Assembly: GCF_001005295.1 (NCBI RefSeq)
Contig: NZ_LBMK01000002.1
Span: 302,879 to 366,878 of the forward strand
DNA length: 64,000 nucleotides
DNA from: Streptomyces yangpuensis
Lineage (GTDB): Bacteria; Actinomycetota; Actinomycetes; Streptomycetales; Streptomycetaceae
Direction of reading: 5' to 3'
A model generated the notes under the pieces. The model did not search any database, was not told where the DNA came from, and was given only the letters and a program-made list of their open reading frames with translations. Positions 34,127 to 42,767 of the stretch are shown piece after piece. Position 1 is the stretch's first letter; every line of letters begins with the position of its first letter. Position numbers and translations under genes: made by a program.

Positions 34127-34853
34127 CGTTGTCGATCGACCCGTAGCGGGCGGCCGCGTAGTTGCAGGCCGCGGTGATGTTGGCCACCGGGTCGTAGGAG
34201 TCCGTCGAAGTGCCGGGTACGTGATAGGCCTTGAAGGTCGGGTCGATGACCTGGAGCAGGCCCTTGGAAGGGATGCCGTTGCGGGCGTTGATGTCCCAGA
34301 GGTTGATCGCCCTGGGGTTGCCCGAGGACTCCCGCATCACGTTGCGGTGAATTCCGTTGTAGGTGCCGGGAATACCGTGCTTGGCCATCACGTCCAGGGA
34401 CTCGCGGATCCACCCGTCGAGATTGTTCGCGTACGAGGCGGCCGACTTGGCGGCGGCCTTCACGGCGGGCTTGGCGGCCGTGGCGGCCTTCACCTGGGTG
34501 CCGATGTTCAGTTTGATGCCGGGCCGGATGACCGAGGGGTTGGCGCCGACCACGGCACGGTTCGCCTCGTAGAGCTGCTTCCATCCGCCACGGACGGAGT
34601 GGTCCGCGGCGATCTCCGAAAGGGTGTCGCCCACGACCACGGAATACGTGGTGGGAGGGGCCGTCGCCACGTTGACGGCGGCGGTGGCCGCGGTGACGGC
34701 GGTCACCGCGGCCGGTGCGCTCGTCCCGGCCGCGCCTGCGGTGGTGGCGCTGATCAGCGGGAGCGTGAGAGCCGCGCCACCTGTGCCGGCGAGGGCCAGC
34801 TTGCGGGTGATCGGGTTCTGCTTCGGCCGACGGTGCTTACCCTTTGCAGGCAT
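34110..34853 (-). CDS. LysM domain lytic transglycosylase-like protein
   Basis: 247-aa secreted cell-wall protein. Signal region at residues 1-43, LysM domain near 70-118 (YSVVVGDTLSEIAADHSVRGGWKQLYEANRAVVGANPSVIRPGIKLNIG), an Ala/Lys linker, and a C-terminal SLT-like domain (HRNVMRESSGNPRAINLWDINARNGIPSKGLLQVIDPTF) whose Glu in RESSGNP is the catalytic residue. Probably cuts peptidoglycan during growth or germination. ATG 34853 has TGAGGAAT upstream and a long leader on the minus strand. Confidence 0.92.
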   Translation of the reverse strand: MPAKGKHRRPKQNPITRKLALAGTGGAALTLPLISATTAGAAGTSAPAAVTAVTAATAAVNVATAPPTTYSVVVGDTLSEIAADHSVRGGWKQLYEANRAVVGANPSVIRPGIKLNIGTQVKAATAAKPAVKAAAKSAASYANNLDGWIRESLDVMAKHGIPGTYNGIHRNVMRESSGNPRAINLWDINARNGIPSKGLLQVIDPTFKAYHVPGTSTDSYDPVANITAACNYAAARYGSIDNVNGAY

Positions 34854-35245
34854 GGCGGAATTCCTCACGTGGGGGGACGGAGACCCGGATGGCGGGGCCG
34901 TTTTCGGCCGCCTGGCCATCTGGAGTGAGGTGACCGTAGGTGAGCCCGCCGGGCGGGAACAAGCCCCGAATTCCACCGATAGATCGACATCCCGCAATCC
35001 GCCCCGGAAATGACCTTGTGGACATCTCGGTGAAAAGGCCGATTCCCTTTCAGGGAAAAGGGAATCGGCCTGGTGCGGGAAATGATGTTGAGGCGTTCCG
35101 CGTGACTGACGTCACGGGGCGGGGGCTCGGGGGTCAATAGGGGCAAGTCCGGTACCTGGTGGGCTCATTCGGGCGACTCGCACGTAGAGGTCAAATCGCC
35201 CATCCAGGACTCTTTCCGGCGTGCATTTCCTCCCCGTACGGTCCC
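34854..35245. other. Intergenic region before LysM gene
   Basis: About 390 bases between the DapA-like stop and the LysM start, read on the minus strand. It contains one strong intrinsic terminator (35033-35071) and then about 180 bases of leader with inverted repeats. I looked for the ydaO/c-di-AMP riboswitch often found before streptomycete cell-wall hydrolases and could not confirm its conserved core. Confidence 0.5.
35033..35071 (-). terminator. Intrinsic terminator on minus strand
   Basis: 15-bp perfect stem (35036-35050 with 35057-35071; arm AGGCCGATTCCCTTT), 6-nt loop, followed on the minus strand by a T-run (AAAA at 33-36 on plus). This is the most classical rho-independent terminator in the window. 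It should end the DapA-like transcript, or attenuate read-through into the LysM gene. Confidence 0.8.
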
Positions 35246-36253
35246 CTACGCCGGGAAGGCCTCGCGGAGCGCCGCCAGCCGTTCCAGTACGGCCGCCACC
35301 GCCGCCTTCGAGGCCGGCAGCAGCGGGAGGCGCACATCAGGGGTCGGGATCCGCCCCTGGGCGTGGAGGACGCCCTTCACGACGGCCGGATTGGGCTCGG
35401 CGAAAACCGCCGCCGCCAGTCCGGCCAGCGCGTGCCCCAGCGCCCGGGCACGCACCACGTCCCCCGTGCGCCAGGCCGCCGCCAGCTCGGCGAACCGCTC
35501 CGTCGCCAGATGCGCCGACGCCAGGATCCCGCCCGACGCGCCCAGCGCCAGCATCGGGGACAGGTACACGTCGTCCCCGGTCAGCACGTGGAAGCCGGCC
35601 GGCAGGTCGCCGAGCAGCTCCACCGCGTCCTGGTCGAGCCCGCCGGAGGAGTACTTCACCCCCACGACCCCGGACAGCGAACCGAGGGCCCGCAGCGCGG
35701 CAGCGTCCAGCGGCTGCCCCGTGCGGTGGGGGACGTGATAGACGATCAGCGGTACCGGGCTCACCCCGGCCAGCCGCTCGAAGTGTGCCGCCACGCCCGC
35801 CGCCGCGGGCCGTACGAACGACGGAACGGTGACCAGCGCCGCATCCACCTGCGGCCACCGCGCCAGCCGGGCCAGCGAGGCCTCCGCGGCCCGGGTACCG
35901 GCCGCCCCCGCTCCGACGGTCAGCGCGGCGCCCCGCTCCCGGCAGACCCGGGCGCACACGTCGGTGACGAGGTCGAGCTCCGCCTCGTCGAGGCAGGCAG
36001 CCTCTCCGGTGGTGCCGAGGGCGACGATCCCGCTGGCGCCCGCGTCGAGCACCTCGTGGGCGAGCGCCTCCAGGTCCCCGGCGGCGATCTCCCCCGTGCG
36101 CGCGTAGGGGGTGACGAGCGGTACGTGGATCCCGTGCAGCCGGGGGGTCCCCGCGGGGTCCTCCGTGATGTTCCCCGTCGTGTCCTGTGTCGTGCGGCGT
36201 GACGTGGGGTGCGTCGTGGGGTGTGCCACGTCCTGTGCCGTGTCCTGTGCCAT
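35246..36253 (-). CDS. DapA-family aldolase/lyase
   Basis: 335-aa class I aldolase of the dihydrodipicolinate synthase / N-acetylneuraminate lyase superfamily. HVPLVTPYARTGEIAAGDLEALAHEVLDAGASGIVALGTTGEAACL holds the substrate-binding GTTGE. Tyr in PLIVYHVPHRTG and Lys in GVVGVKYSSGG form the Schiff-base centre. The first 40 residues (after ATG 36253) are a Thr/Gln/His-rich degenerate repeat not found in the family. The divergent LysR gene 71 nt away suggests a catabolic inducible role rather than lysine synthesis. Confidence 0.9.
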   Translation of the reverse strand: MAQDTAQDVAHPTTHPTSRRTTQDTTGNITEDPAGTPRLHGIHVPLVTPYARTGEIAAGDLEALAHEVLDAGASGIVALGTTGEAACLDEAELDLVTDVCARVCRERGAALTVGAGAAGTRAAEASLARLARWPQVDAALVTVPSFVRPAAAGVAAHFERLAGVSPVPLIVYHVPHRTGQPLDAAALRALGSLSGVVGVKYSSGGLDQDAVELLGDLPAGFHVLTGDDVYLSPMLALGASGGILASAHLATERFAELAAAWRTGDVVRARALGHALAGLAAAVFAEPNPAVVKGVLHAQGRIPTPDVRLPLLPASKAAVAAVLERLAALREAFPA

Positions 36254-36300
36254 GACCGCGAGCCTCACGCACCCCGAGCGCCGAATCCAGTTCACGTTTC

Positions 36301-36315
36301 TTACCCGACCCGTAA
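36301..36315. promoter_or_regulatory. LysR-type operator TTAC-N7-GTAA
   Basis: TTACCCGACCCGTAA has the T-N11-A dyad form bound by LysR proteins. It overlaps the probable -10 box TAAGCT (36313-36318) of the LysR gene and lies 47 nt before the DapA-like start. Confidence 0.6.
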
Positions 36316-36324
36316 GCTGAGCCG

Positions 36325-37326
36325 ATGCTCGATGTACGGCGCCTGCGCCTGCTGCGTGAACTCGCCCGCCGCGGCACGATCGCCGCCGTGGCCGAAGCTC
36401 TCTCCTTCAGTCCTTCGGCGGTGTCCCAGCAGCTCGGCGTGCTGGAGCGGGAGGCCGGCCTGCCCCTGCTGGAGCGCACCGGGCGGCGGGTCCGGCTCAC
36501 CCCGGCCGGGGAGAACCTGGTCCGCCACGCGGAGGCAGTACTGGAGCGGCTGGAGCAGGCCGACGCGGACCTCGCCGAGGCCCGCGGAGGTCTTTCCGGG
36601 GCCCTGCGGATCGGCGCCTTCCCGACCGCCACCCGTACGATCGTTCCGGCCGCCCTGGTGGCCCTGGCCCGGCGCCACCCGGGGCTGGAGCCGATGGTCC
36701 ACGAGACCGACCCGGCGGCGGTCGCCCACGCCCTGCGGGCCGGGGACCTCGACGTCGCGCTCGTCCACGCGTACGACTTCGTACCCGCCGAGCGCGAGCC
36801 CGGACTGACCACCGAGCCGCTGTACGGCGAGGCGATGTACCTGGCCGAGCCCGCGCAGGGAGCGTCCGCCGCGGCCGGAACGCCCGGGGTATCCGCAACG
36901 TCCGAGGTGCCGGGAATGTCCGGGGCGCCCGGCGCGGAGGTCTGCCCGCCACCCGGCCAGGGCGCGGCCCTGCGCGCGCACGCCGCATCGCCGTGGATCA
37001 CCGCCACGCCCGGCACCCTCTGCCACACCATGACGGTCCGGGCCTGCCAGGCCGCCGGCTTCACACCCCGGGTGCGCCACCTGATGGACGACTTCGCCGC
37101 CGTGCTCGCGCTGGTCGCGGCGGGCCAGGGCGTGGCCGTCGTGCCCCAGCTCGGCGCCGCGGAGCCCGCCGACCCCGCCGTGCACCTCACCCGGCTCGTG
37201 ATGCAGCGGCGCACCGGCCTGGCCTTCCGCAGCGGGGCCGGGGCCCATCCGGCCGTGGCCGCCTTCGGCGCGGCACTTCGCGCCGCGGTACCGCCGGATC
37301 TGGCCGGGTCGCGCGCCGAAGCGTGA
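36325..37326 (+). CDS. LysR-family regulator
   Basis: 333-aa regulator. HTH at residues 1-60: LDVRRLRLLRELARRGTIAAVAEALSFSPSAVSQQLGVLEREAGLPLLERTGRRVRLTPAGE. The effector domain follows (GALRIGAFPTATRTIVPAALVAL, FAAVLALVAAGQGVAVVPQLG). A 40-residue Gly/Ala/Pro/Ser insertion (about 176-215) interrupts the effector domain. ATG with TAAGCT 6 nt upstream fits a leaderless, self-repressed transcript. Confidence 0.92.
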   Translation: MLDVRRLRLLRELARRGTIAAVAEALSFSPSAVSQQLGVLEREAGLPLLERTGRRVRLTPAGENLVRHAEAVLERLEQADADLAEARGGLSGALRIGAFPTATRTIVPAALVALARRHPGLEPMVHETDPAAVAHALRAGDLDVALVHAYDFVPAEREPGLTTEPLYGEAMYLAEPAQGASAAAGTPGVSATSEVPGMSGAPGAEVCPPPGQGAALRAHAASPWITATPGTLCHTMTVRACQAAGFTPRVRHLMDDFAAVLALVAAGQGVAVVPQLGAAEPADPAVHLTRLVMQRRTGLAFRSGAGAHPAVAAFGAALRAAVPPDLAGSRAEA

Positions 37327-37398
37327 CACAACTCCCTTACCGGGCGCCGTCCGTGTACGTTCGTTGATCCAGGCCGATCGAACAGAACGGGGTACGAC

Positions 37399-38484
37399 GT
37401 GACACATCGCGTACGAGGGGTCATCGCCCGGAGCAAGGGCGCGCCGGTGGAGACGACGACGATCCTCGTGCCCGACCCGGGACCGGGCGAGGCCCTCGTC
37501 CGGGTGCAGGCCTGCGGGGTCTGCCACACCGACCTGCACTACCGCGAAGGCGGGATCAACGACGAGTTCCCCTTCCTGCTCGGACACGAGGCCGCCGGAA
37601 TCGTCGAGTCCGTCGGCCCGGACGTCACCTCCGTGGCCCCGGGCGACTTCGTGGTCCTCAACTGGCGAGCGGTGTGCGGGAACTGCCGGGCCTGCAAGCG
37701 CGGACGCCCCTGGTACTGCTTCGCCACGCACAACGCCACCCAGCCCATGACCCTGGAGGACGGCACTCCGCTCTCCCCGGCCCTCGGTATCGGCGCCTTC
37801 GCCGAGAAGACCCTGGTCGCGGCCGGTCAGTGCACCAAGGTGGACCCGGCCGCGGCTCCCGCCGCCGCGGGACTCCTCGGCTGCGGGGTGATGGCCGGCC
37901 TCGGCGCGGCCCTGAACACCGGCAATGTCGGGCGGGGCGACTCCGTCGCCGTCATCGGCTGTGGAGGAGTAGGCAACGCGGCCGTGGCCGGTGCCAGGCT
38001 CGCGGGCGCCTCGAAGGTCATCGCGGTGGACCTGGACGACCGGAAGCTGGAATGGGCGCGCGGCCTCGGCGCCACGCACACCGTCAACGGCCGCACGGAT
38101 GACGTCGTCAAGGCGATCCAGGGCCTCACCGGCGGCAACGGTGCCGACGTCGTCATCGACGCCGTGGGCCGCCCGGAGACCTACCAGCAGGCCTTCTACG
38201 CACGCGACCTCGCCGGGACGGTGGTCCTGGTCGGCGTTCCCACCCCGGAGATGAAGCTCGAACTGCCCCTCCTGGACGTCTTCGGCCGCGGCGGCGCCCT
38301 GAAGTCGTCCTGGTACGGCGACTGCCTGCCCGAGCGGGACTTCCCCCTGCTGATCGACCTCTATCTGCAGGGCCGGCTCGACCTGGACGCCTTCGTCTCG
38401 GAGACCATCCCTCTCGACGGCGTCGAGGAGGCCTTCGCCCGGATGGAGCGCGGCGAGGTACTCCGCTCGGTCGTCGAGTTCTGA
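37399..38484 (+). CDS. S-(hydroxymethyl)mycothiol dehydrogenase
   Basis: 361-aa zinc-dependent alcohol dehydrogenase (class III type) that oxidises the formaldehyde-mycothiol adduct. [43 protein letters not shown] carries a catalytic-zinc Cys, GHEAAGIVE the second ligand, and [15 protein letters not shown] the structural zinc; NAD site [35 protein letters not shown]-terminal [13 protein letters not shown] and [35 protein letters not shown] are signatures of this subfamily. Formaldehyde detoxification, cytoplasmic. Confidence 0.93.
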   Translation: MTHRVRGVIARSKGAPVETTTILVPDPGPGEALVRVQACGVCHTDLHYREGGINDEFPFLLGHEAAGIVESVGPDVTSVAPGDFVVLNWRAVCGNCRACKRGRPWYCFATHNATQPMTLEDGTPLSPALGIGAFAEKTLVAAGQCTKVDPAAAPAAAGLLGCGVMAGLGAALNTGNVGRGDSVAVIGCGGVGNAAVAGARLAGASKVIAVDLDDRKLEWARGLGATHTVNGRTDDVVKAIQGLTGGNGADVVIDAVGRPETYQQAFYARDLAGTVVLVGVPTPEMKLELPLLDVFGRGGALKSSWYGDCLPERDFPLLIDLYLQGRLDLDAFVSETIPLDGVEEAFARMERGEVLRSVVEF

Positions 38485-38519
38485 CCCAGCCCCGAAGGCC
38501 CGCAGTCCCGCAGTCCCGC

Positions 38520-38563
38520 AGGCCCCGGTCCGGTCCGGTTCGATCCGCCCGGTCCGGGGCCCG
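38520..38563. terminator. Probable terminator, imperfect GC-rich stem
   Basis: GGCCCCGGTCCGG and CCGGTCCGGGGCC form a 13-bp stem with one mismatch, between the convergent dehydrogenase and dioxygenase genes. A short CAGTCCCG direct repeat precedes it. Confidence 0.5.
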
Positions 38564-38577
38564 TGCGGCCCCAGGGG

Positions 38578-39438
38578 TCAGGCCGCCCGCCACAGCGCCG
38601 GTACGGACGGAAGCTCCCAGCCCCGCTGCGCCGTGTGCGGCTGGAGGCAGACGTAGCCGCGGCCGCCGTACACGACCCGCTCGCCCGCCCGGTACGCGGT
38701 CCCTGCCGTCCAGGCGCCGCCCGACGGCGGCGTGCCGGTCGGCGTGGGACCCGGGCCGGGATCCTGGGGAAGATCCAGGACGAAGTCGAAGGCCGCCTCG
38801 CGCCCGCCACCGCCGTCCCGCACGGCCATCAGCAGCCGGGCGTCGAAGATCGCGTCGGTGTGGTTGCGCGGCTCGTTCGGGAAGTACAGCTGTGTCGTCA
38901 GCACCGGACGGCCCGGGGCCTGCACCTTGACGTGGATGTGCCGGGTGCGGCCGGGGTAGAGCCCCGGGACGATCGTGGTGAGCGCGAAGGAGCCGCGCGA
39001 ATCGGTGTACTGGTGGCCCCGCAGCCGGTATCGGACGTTGTCGTAGGCGCCGTTCGCGTCGGCCTGCCAGAAGTCCAGCAGGGCGCCCGTGACCGGCAGG
39101 CAGGCCCGGCCGAAGACGTAGCCCGTCACTGTCAGCCGCGTGCCGGGCATACCGGGCTCCAGCAGGCTGGTGCGCTCGGGCGAGGCGGGCTTGAAGTAGG
39201 GGCCCTCGGTCTGCTCCGGGGTGGGGTGGTCGCCGTCGTCGCACGCCGGGGTCAGCGGTACGGGCCCGGCGTCCGGGGTGAAGGTACGGGCCAGGGCCGG
39301 GCCGCCGATGAGGGCGACGGGTACCGCCGCGGTGGCCGCGAGGGCCGCGCGCAGCACGGCCTTGCGGGTGATGCGGCGGGGCCGTTCGGGGTCTGCGGGG
39401 TGTAACGCGTCGGCGCTGTCCCTGCCCGGATCGCGCAT
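38578..39438 (-). CDS. Secreted intradiol dioxygenase with CBM5/12
   Basis: 286-aa exported Fe(III) catechol-type dioxygenase. Tat-like signal (RRITRKAVLRAALAATAAVP), then the dioxygenase domain: TEGPYFKPASPERT (Tyr ligand), LLDFWQADANGAYDN, RLRGHQYTDSRGSFALTTIVPGLYPGRTRHIHVKV (His ligands). The C-terminus (about 240-286, GGAWTAGTAYRAGERVVYGGRGYVCLQPHTAQRGW) is a CBM5/12 chitin-binding module. The same fusion is known from the secreted enzyme SACTE_2871 of Streptomyces sp. SirexAA-E. AAGGAGG precedes the ATG, and the mobile unit's target duplication begins at once upstream. Confidence 0.92.
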   Translation of the reverse strand: MRDPGRDSADALHPADPERPRRITRKAVLRAALAATAAVPVALIGGPALARTFTPDAGPVPLTPACDDGDHPTPEQTEGPYFKPASPERTSLLEPGMPGTRLTVTGYVFGRACLPVTGALLDFWQADANGAYDNVRYRLRGHQYTDSRGSFALTTIVPGLYPGRTRHIHVKVQAPGRPVLTTQLYFPNEPRNHTDAIFDARLLMAVRDGGGGREAAFDFVLDLPQDPGPGPTPTGTPPSGGAWTAGTAYRAGERVVYGGRGYVCLQPHTAQRGWELPSVPALWRAA

Positions 39439-39448
39439 GCCTGCCTCC

Positions 39449-39451
39449 TTA
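39449..39451. repeat. Target-site duplication TTA, left
   Basis: TTA directly outside the left inverted repeat, matching TTA at 42963-42965. A 3-bp T-N-A duplication is usual for part of the IS5 family. Confidence 0.7.
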
Positions 39452-39475
39452 GACCGTGTCCTATGTGGTGAGGCG
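39452..39475 (+). repeat. Left terminal inverted repeat
   Basis: 24 bases identical to the reverse complement of 42939-42962. It lies 2 nt beyond the Shine-Dalgarno sequence of the minus-strand dioxygenase gene. Confidence 0.88.
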
Positions 39476-39501
39476 TCGTTGGGCCCCGTATAGGGCGGGG
39501 T

Positions 39502-40078
39502 ACGTGGAGTTGGATTGTTCCGGACGGGTTGTGGGAGATTGCGGAGCCGTTGATCCCGCCATCGAAGGTGCGTCCGCAGGGTGGCGGGACACAGGACACG
39601 CCTGACGAGACGCTGTTCGCGGCGATCATCTACGTGCTGGTATCGGGGCGTGCCTGACGAGATGCACGTCCTGTCGGACGCGGCAGGACTGCCCCTCGTC
39701 GTCGGCGTCAGCGCGGGCAACACCCATGACAGCGAAGCCCTGAAGCCCATGGTGCTCGGTCACCAAACGAGACACGACCCCCACCGCGGCCGCCACTTCA
39801 AACCCCAACGCCTGCACGCCGACAAGGCCTACGACATCCCCCACCTGCGGAAATGGGTGCGCGGCAAACGTATCGGCGTCCGGATCGCCCGCAAAGGCAT
39901 CGAGTCGAGCGAGCGATTAGGGCGTCGGCGGTGGGTGATCGAGCGGACGATGTCCTGGCTGACCGGCTACCGCCGCCTCAACCACCGCTACCAACGCCAC
40001 CCCCGCAACTACCTGGCCTTCCTCGGCCTCGCAGCCGCCCTCTGCTGCTACAAACGTCTCATCCGACTGACTACATAG
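39502..40078 (+). pseudogene. IS5-family transposase, internally deleted
   Basis: The N-terminal part (WIVPDGLWEIAEPLIPPSKV, QDTPDETLFAAIIYVLVSGRA) ends at a stop at 39655-39657. The C-terminal part continues in another frame from about 39655: MHVLSDAAGLPLVVGVSAGNTHDSEALKPMV, RLHADKAYDIPHLRKW, RRRWVIERTMSWLTGYRRLNHRY, CCYKRLIRLTT. Intact relatives have roughly 70-80 residues between these parts, including the first catalytic Asp. The gene cannot make an active transposase. Confidence 0.88.
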
Positions 40079-40086
40079 AACACCCC

Positions 40087-41031
40087 CTAAGGCTGAGGGC
40101 AGTTGTACTGCTCCGGCATCGGCACGGTGACGCAGTAGGAGCCCTGGTTACCGGTCTCTTTGACGACGGCGTCGGGAACGGTGAAGACGACGGTTCTTGA
40201 GCGAGGCATCACCACCGTGCCAATCTGCCGGACGAGTGAGGCACGGCTTTCGGATTGGGTTGTGGAGTCGGTCTTGTAGAGCCCGACCGGGATCCGCGCT
40301 CCGGGCGGGAACCCATAGATGAGGATCCGGTGACTGCCGTTGTCCACGACCAAGCGATCGGGATTGCCTGGGAGCTCCACCGAGTGACTGTGTTGGGCCG
40401 TCAGCGAGCCCTGGGTCGCCTGGATCGTGAGCGTCCCCGCAGCCGCGAGATCCTCGCGGGCCGCGCCGGGCGGCACGAACCACCACTTCTCGCTCTGCAG
40501 CACTCCATCGCCTTGGGGGTGCACGGCAAGTACCTGCCCGGTGAAGAGCGACTCTGACGGCTCGAAGTGCGCATATGTGAGCTCGGAGGCGGTGGGCTGG
40601 GCCGTGCTCGCGTACTGCCGACCGCCGGCCGTGACGACCACCTTGACCGGTTCGTCAGGTGAGAAGCCGCTCAGACACAGGGCCACCTCGTCGGGGGTGG
40701 TGACCCGGTCGAGTCCGCGGATGTTTCCGACCCAGACCGCGGGCGAGCCGCTGAGGCCGGAGATCCTGCCCAGGTCCGCGGTGCAGTCCGGGGCGGCCCC
40801 GTCGCCGGCCGCGAGGAGGGTGATTTGCTGGGCCAGGAGGACGTCCGTGGCAGAGTCGGTAGTCGTGCTGGAGGAGGGGGTTGCCGTCTGCGTGGTACGG
40901 CTCGGGGAGGGCGACGCCGCCCCGGTGGTCGGGCTCGGGGAGACGGACTCCGACGGAGGGCTGCTGCACCCTGCGACGGCACAGCCCAGCATGACGATGC
41001 TCAAGATCAGTACTCTTGGTGTCACTCGCAC
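40087..41031 (-). CDS. Cargo lipoprotein, unknown family
   Basis: 314-aa exported lipoprotein. Signal RVTPRVLILSIVMLGCAVAGCSS has lipobox AVAGC. A Ser/Thr/Pro linker (to about residue 55) leads to an outer region with a Cys pair (PDCTADLG, ALCLSG), a beta-sandwich-like part (SPDEPVKVVVTAGGRQYAST; GTLTIQATQGS) and a C-terminus ending CVTVPMPEQYNCPQP. No family recognised. GTG 41031 is chosen for AAAGGA 6 nt upstream. It starts 17 nt after the upstream cargo gene, so the two form an operon. Its stop codon lies in the decayed IS end. Confidence 0.8.
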   Translation of the reverse strand: MRVTPRVLILSIVMLGCAVAGCSSPPSESVSPSPTTGAASPSPSRTTQTATPSSSTTTDSATDVLLAQQITLLAAGDGAAPDCTADLGRISGLSGSPAVWVGNIRGLDRVTTPDEVALCLSGFSPDEPVKVVVTAGGRQYASTAQPTASELTYAHFEPSESLFTGQVLAVHPQGDGVLQSEKWWFVPPGAAREDLAAAGTLTIQATQGSLTAQHSHSVELPGNPDRLVVDNGSHRILIYGFPPGARIPVGLYKTDSTTQSESRASLVRQIGTVVMPRSRTVVFTVPDAVVKETGNQGSYCVTVPMPEQYNCPQP

Positions 41032-41048
41032 CACGGTCCTTTCGGGGG

Positions 41049-42767
41049 TCAGCCACCCGGCGAAACCCGGGGGCACCGGGCCCCTGCGGCTTTGGCCTCT
41101 TGCTGGAGAGAGTTCTCGATTTCCTCGTACCGCTGCGACGTGATCGCGCCCTTGCCCTGGGCGTTGCCGAGCTGGTCGAGTGAGTCCTGCATGTCGCGGC
41201 AGCCTGATGTCGTGTCGCCGCGCTGAAACTCCCAAGAGGCTGCGAGCGCCTGCCAGAGCCCTCGCCGGGCGAACCCTCGTTCCCCTCTGATCGCTTCCTT
41301 GATGTAGGAGATGGCAGCGACCGAATCTCCGCGCTCGAAGGCATGCACCGCTGCGACGGAGGCAGCCAGCGCCTGAAGGTCCTTGACTGCGCGGCCCCCC
41401 TTGGCGGAGCGGACCCGTTGCAGGGCCTGGTCGATGATCCCGTCATCGGGAACGATCTGCGCTGTCACCCTGCACTGCTCCACCTGGGCCAGGTTCACGG
41501 ACGCCCGCAGCCGACCGACATCGGAGAAGAGCCCCTCGACCGAGAGCCTCCTCAGCTCGGTCGACGAGGCACTCAGTGCCTTGGTATCCACCGTCCCCGG
41601 GCGGCAGCTCGGTGACGGGCCCAGCGCCAGCTGGTACTGCGCGCCGGCCAAGCTGAGGCGGGCCCGCAGCCCGATCCGGCCGTTCGGGTCGATGGCCTGG
41701 TAGTCGGCGAGAGCCGCCTCGAGGTACGGCTTCCGTTGAGCCGCGGGGAGGCCGATGGCAACCTGCTCGAGGGCGTGCCCGTGAAAGAGCCGGACCAGAT
41801 CGGGCGTGACGAACTCGGCGCCGTCCTGTCGAACGGCGACCGCGCCCGATGGCAGTAGCTGGTCCAGCACCTGCTTCGCGTCGTTGACCTTGCCGTTCCG
41901 CCAGAGGTCGAGAGCGTGGGTGAAATCGGCCAATCCGCGCGTCCGGCGCACCAACTCGGTGATCACGTGTCTCCGGCCTGTGTCGGAGCTCCAGTCCTGA
42001 TCGAGTCGGATCTGGCCGCTGAGGTACCACCCGGCGAGTTCGGGTGCATCGTCCACCTGTGCCGCCCGCACGTAGACAGCCGGCCGAAGTCCGGTCTGTC
42101 CGGCAGAGTCGGTGGTCACGAGGCCGCCGATGACGATCCCGGCGTTCGTCCGTTCAACGAAGCCGTTCGTCCAGTCGTCCAGCTCCTGTTGATCCTGCCC
42201 CGCCTTCCCGAGCACCTCCAGGGGAGGCGAGGTCACCCTGGCGTAGTCGTATGCCCTGCTTCCCTCGGGCAGCTGATCTTTCATCAGGTCCGTCGTGAAG
42301 ACCTCCGACACGTCGTCGAGCACCCGTTGGTCCTGGCCGGCGCCAACGCCCTCGAAACCGACCACGGCCACGTCCTGGGCCCCGGGCAAGCGGAGCAGCT
42401 CCGGCGGTGGCGGATGCGGCTGGAAGACGATCACCAGAGTGGTGCAGGCCACGAGGAACCCTCCCAGGACGGCGACCGACAACCAGCGCGCGCGGCGGGA
42501 CATGTTGGGCCGGTCCGCAAATGCCTTCCTGACGGCGACGATCCCGCCGATCAGGACCGCCAAGAGCAGGAGAGCCGCGGCAACAGGGCCAGACTTAATG
42601 CCGAACAGTTGCAGCATCGGACCGAGGCTCGCCGAGAGCAACGTGGCTGCCATTGCCAGCAGACCCAACCCCCACGGCAGTGAACCAGAACCGTTGTGCG
42701 GCTCGGGGGCTTCCGGTGACTCGGTGGCAGGGACTTCGTCCGGGGCATCCGGCTCAGGGCCGTCCAG
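41049..42767 (-). CDS. Cargo membrane protein, TolB/FlgO-like plus helical repeats
   Basis: About 572 aa. Residues 1-30 are acidic. Three hydrophobic segments lie near 33-57, 65-80 and 97-117 (LGLLAMAATLLSASLGPMLQLFG; AAALLLLAVLIGGIVAV; LSVAVLGGFLVACTTLVIVF). Then comes a TolB-N/FlgO-like domain (VAVVGFEGVGAGQDQRVLDDVSEVFTTDL) and about 350 residues of TPR-like helical pairs (DALDLWRNGKVNDAKQVLDQLL-like, YLEAALADYQAIDPNGRIGLRARLSLAGAQ). No ATG or GTG fits well. AAAGGAG lies 6 nt before a CTG at 42767, taken here as start; an ATG at 42833 would add 22 residues. Unknown function. Confidence 0.75.
   Translation of the reverse strand: MDGPEPDAPDEVPATESPEAPEPHNGSGSLPWGLGLLAMAATLLSASLGPMLQLFGIKSGPVAAALLLLAVLIGGIVAVRKAFADRPNMSRRARWLSVAVLGGFLVACTTLVIVFQPHPPPPELLRLPGAQDVAVVGFEGVGAGQDQRVLDDVSEVFTTDLMKDQLPEGSRAYDYARVTSPPLEVLGKAGQDQQELDDWTNGFVERTNAGIVIGGLVTTDSAGQTGLRPAVYVRAAQVDDAPELAGWYLSGQIRLDQDWSSDTGRRHVITELVRRTRGLADFTHALDLWRNGKVNDAKQVLDQLLPSGAVAVRQDGAEFVTPDLVRLFHGHALEQVAIGLPAAQRKPYLEAALADYQAIDPNGRIGLRARLSLAGAQYQLALGPSPSCRPGTVDTKALSASSTELRRLSVEGLFSDVGRLRASVNLAQVEQCRVTAQIVPDDGIIDQALQRVRSAKGGRAVKDLQALAASVAAVHAFERGDSVAAISYIKEAIRGERGFARRGLWQALAASWEFQRGDTTSGCRDMQDSLDQLGNAQGKGAITSQRYEEIENSLQQEAKAAGARCPRVSPGG

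Noticed and set aside
34854..35033. ydaO-type (c-di-AMP) riboswitch before the LysM gene
   Set aside because: The gene class and long leader fit, but I could not find the conserved core sequence, so no call was made.
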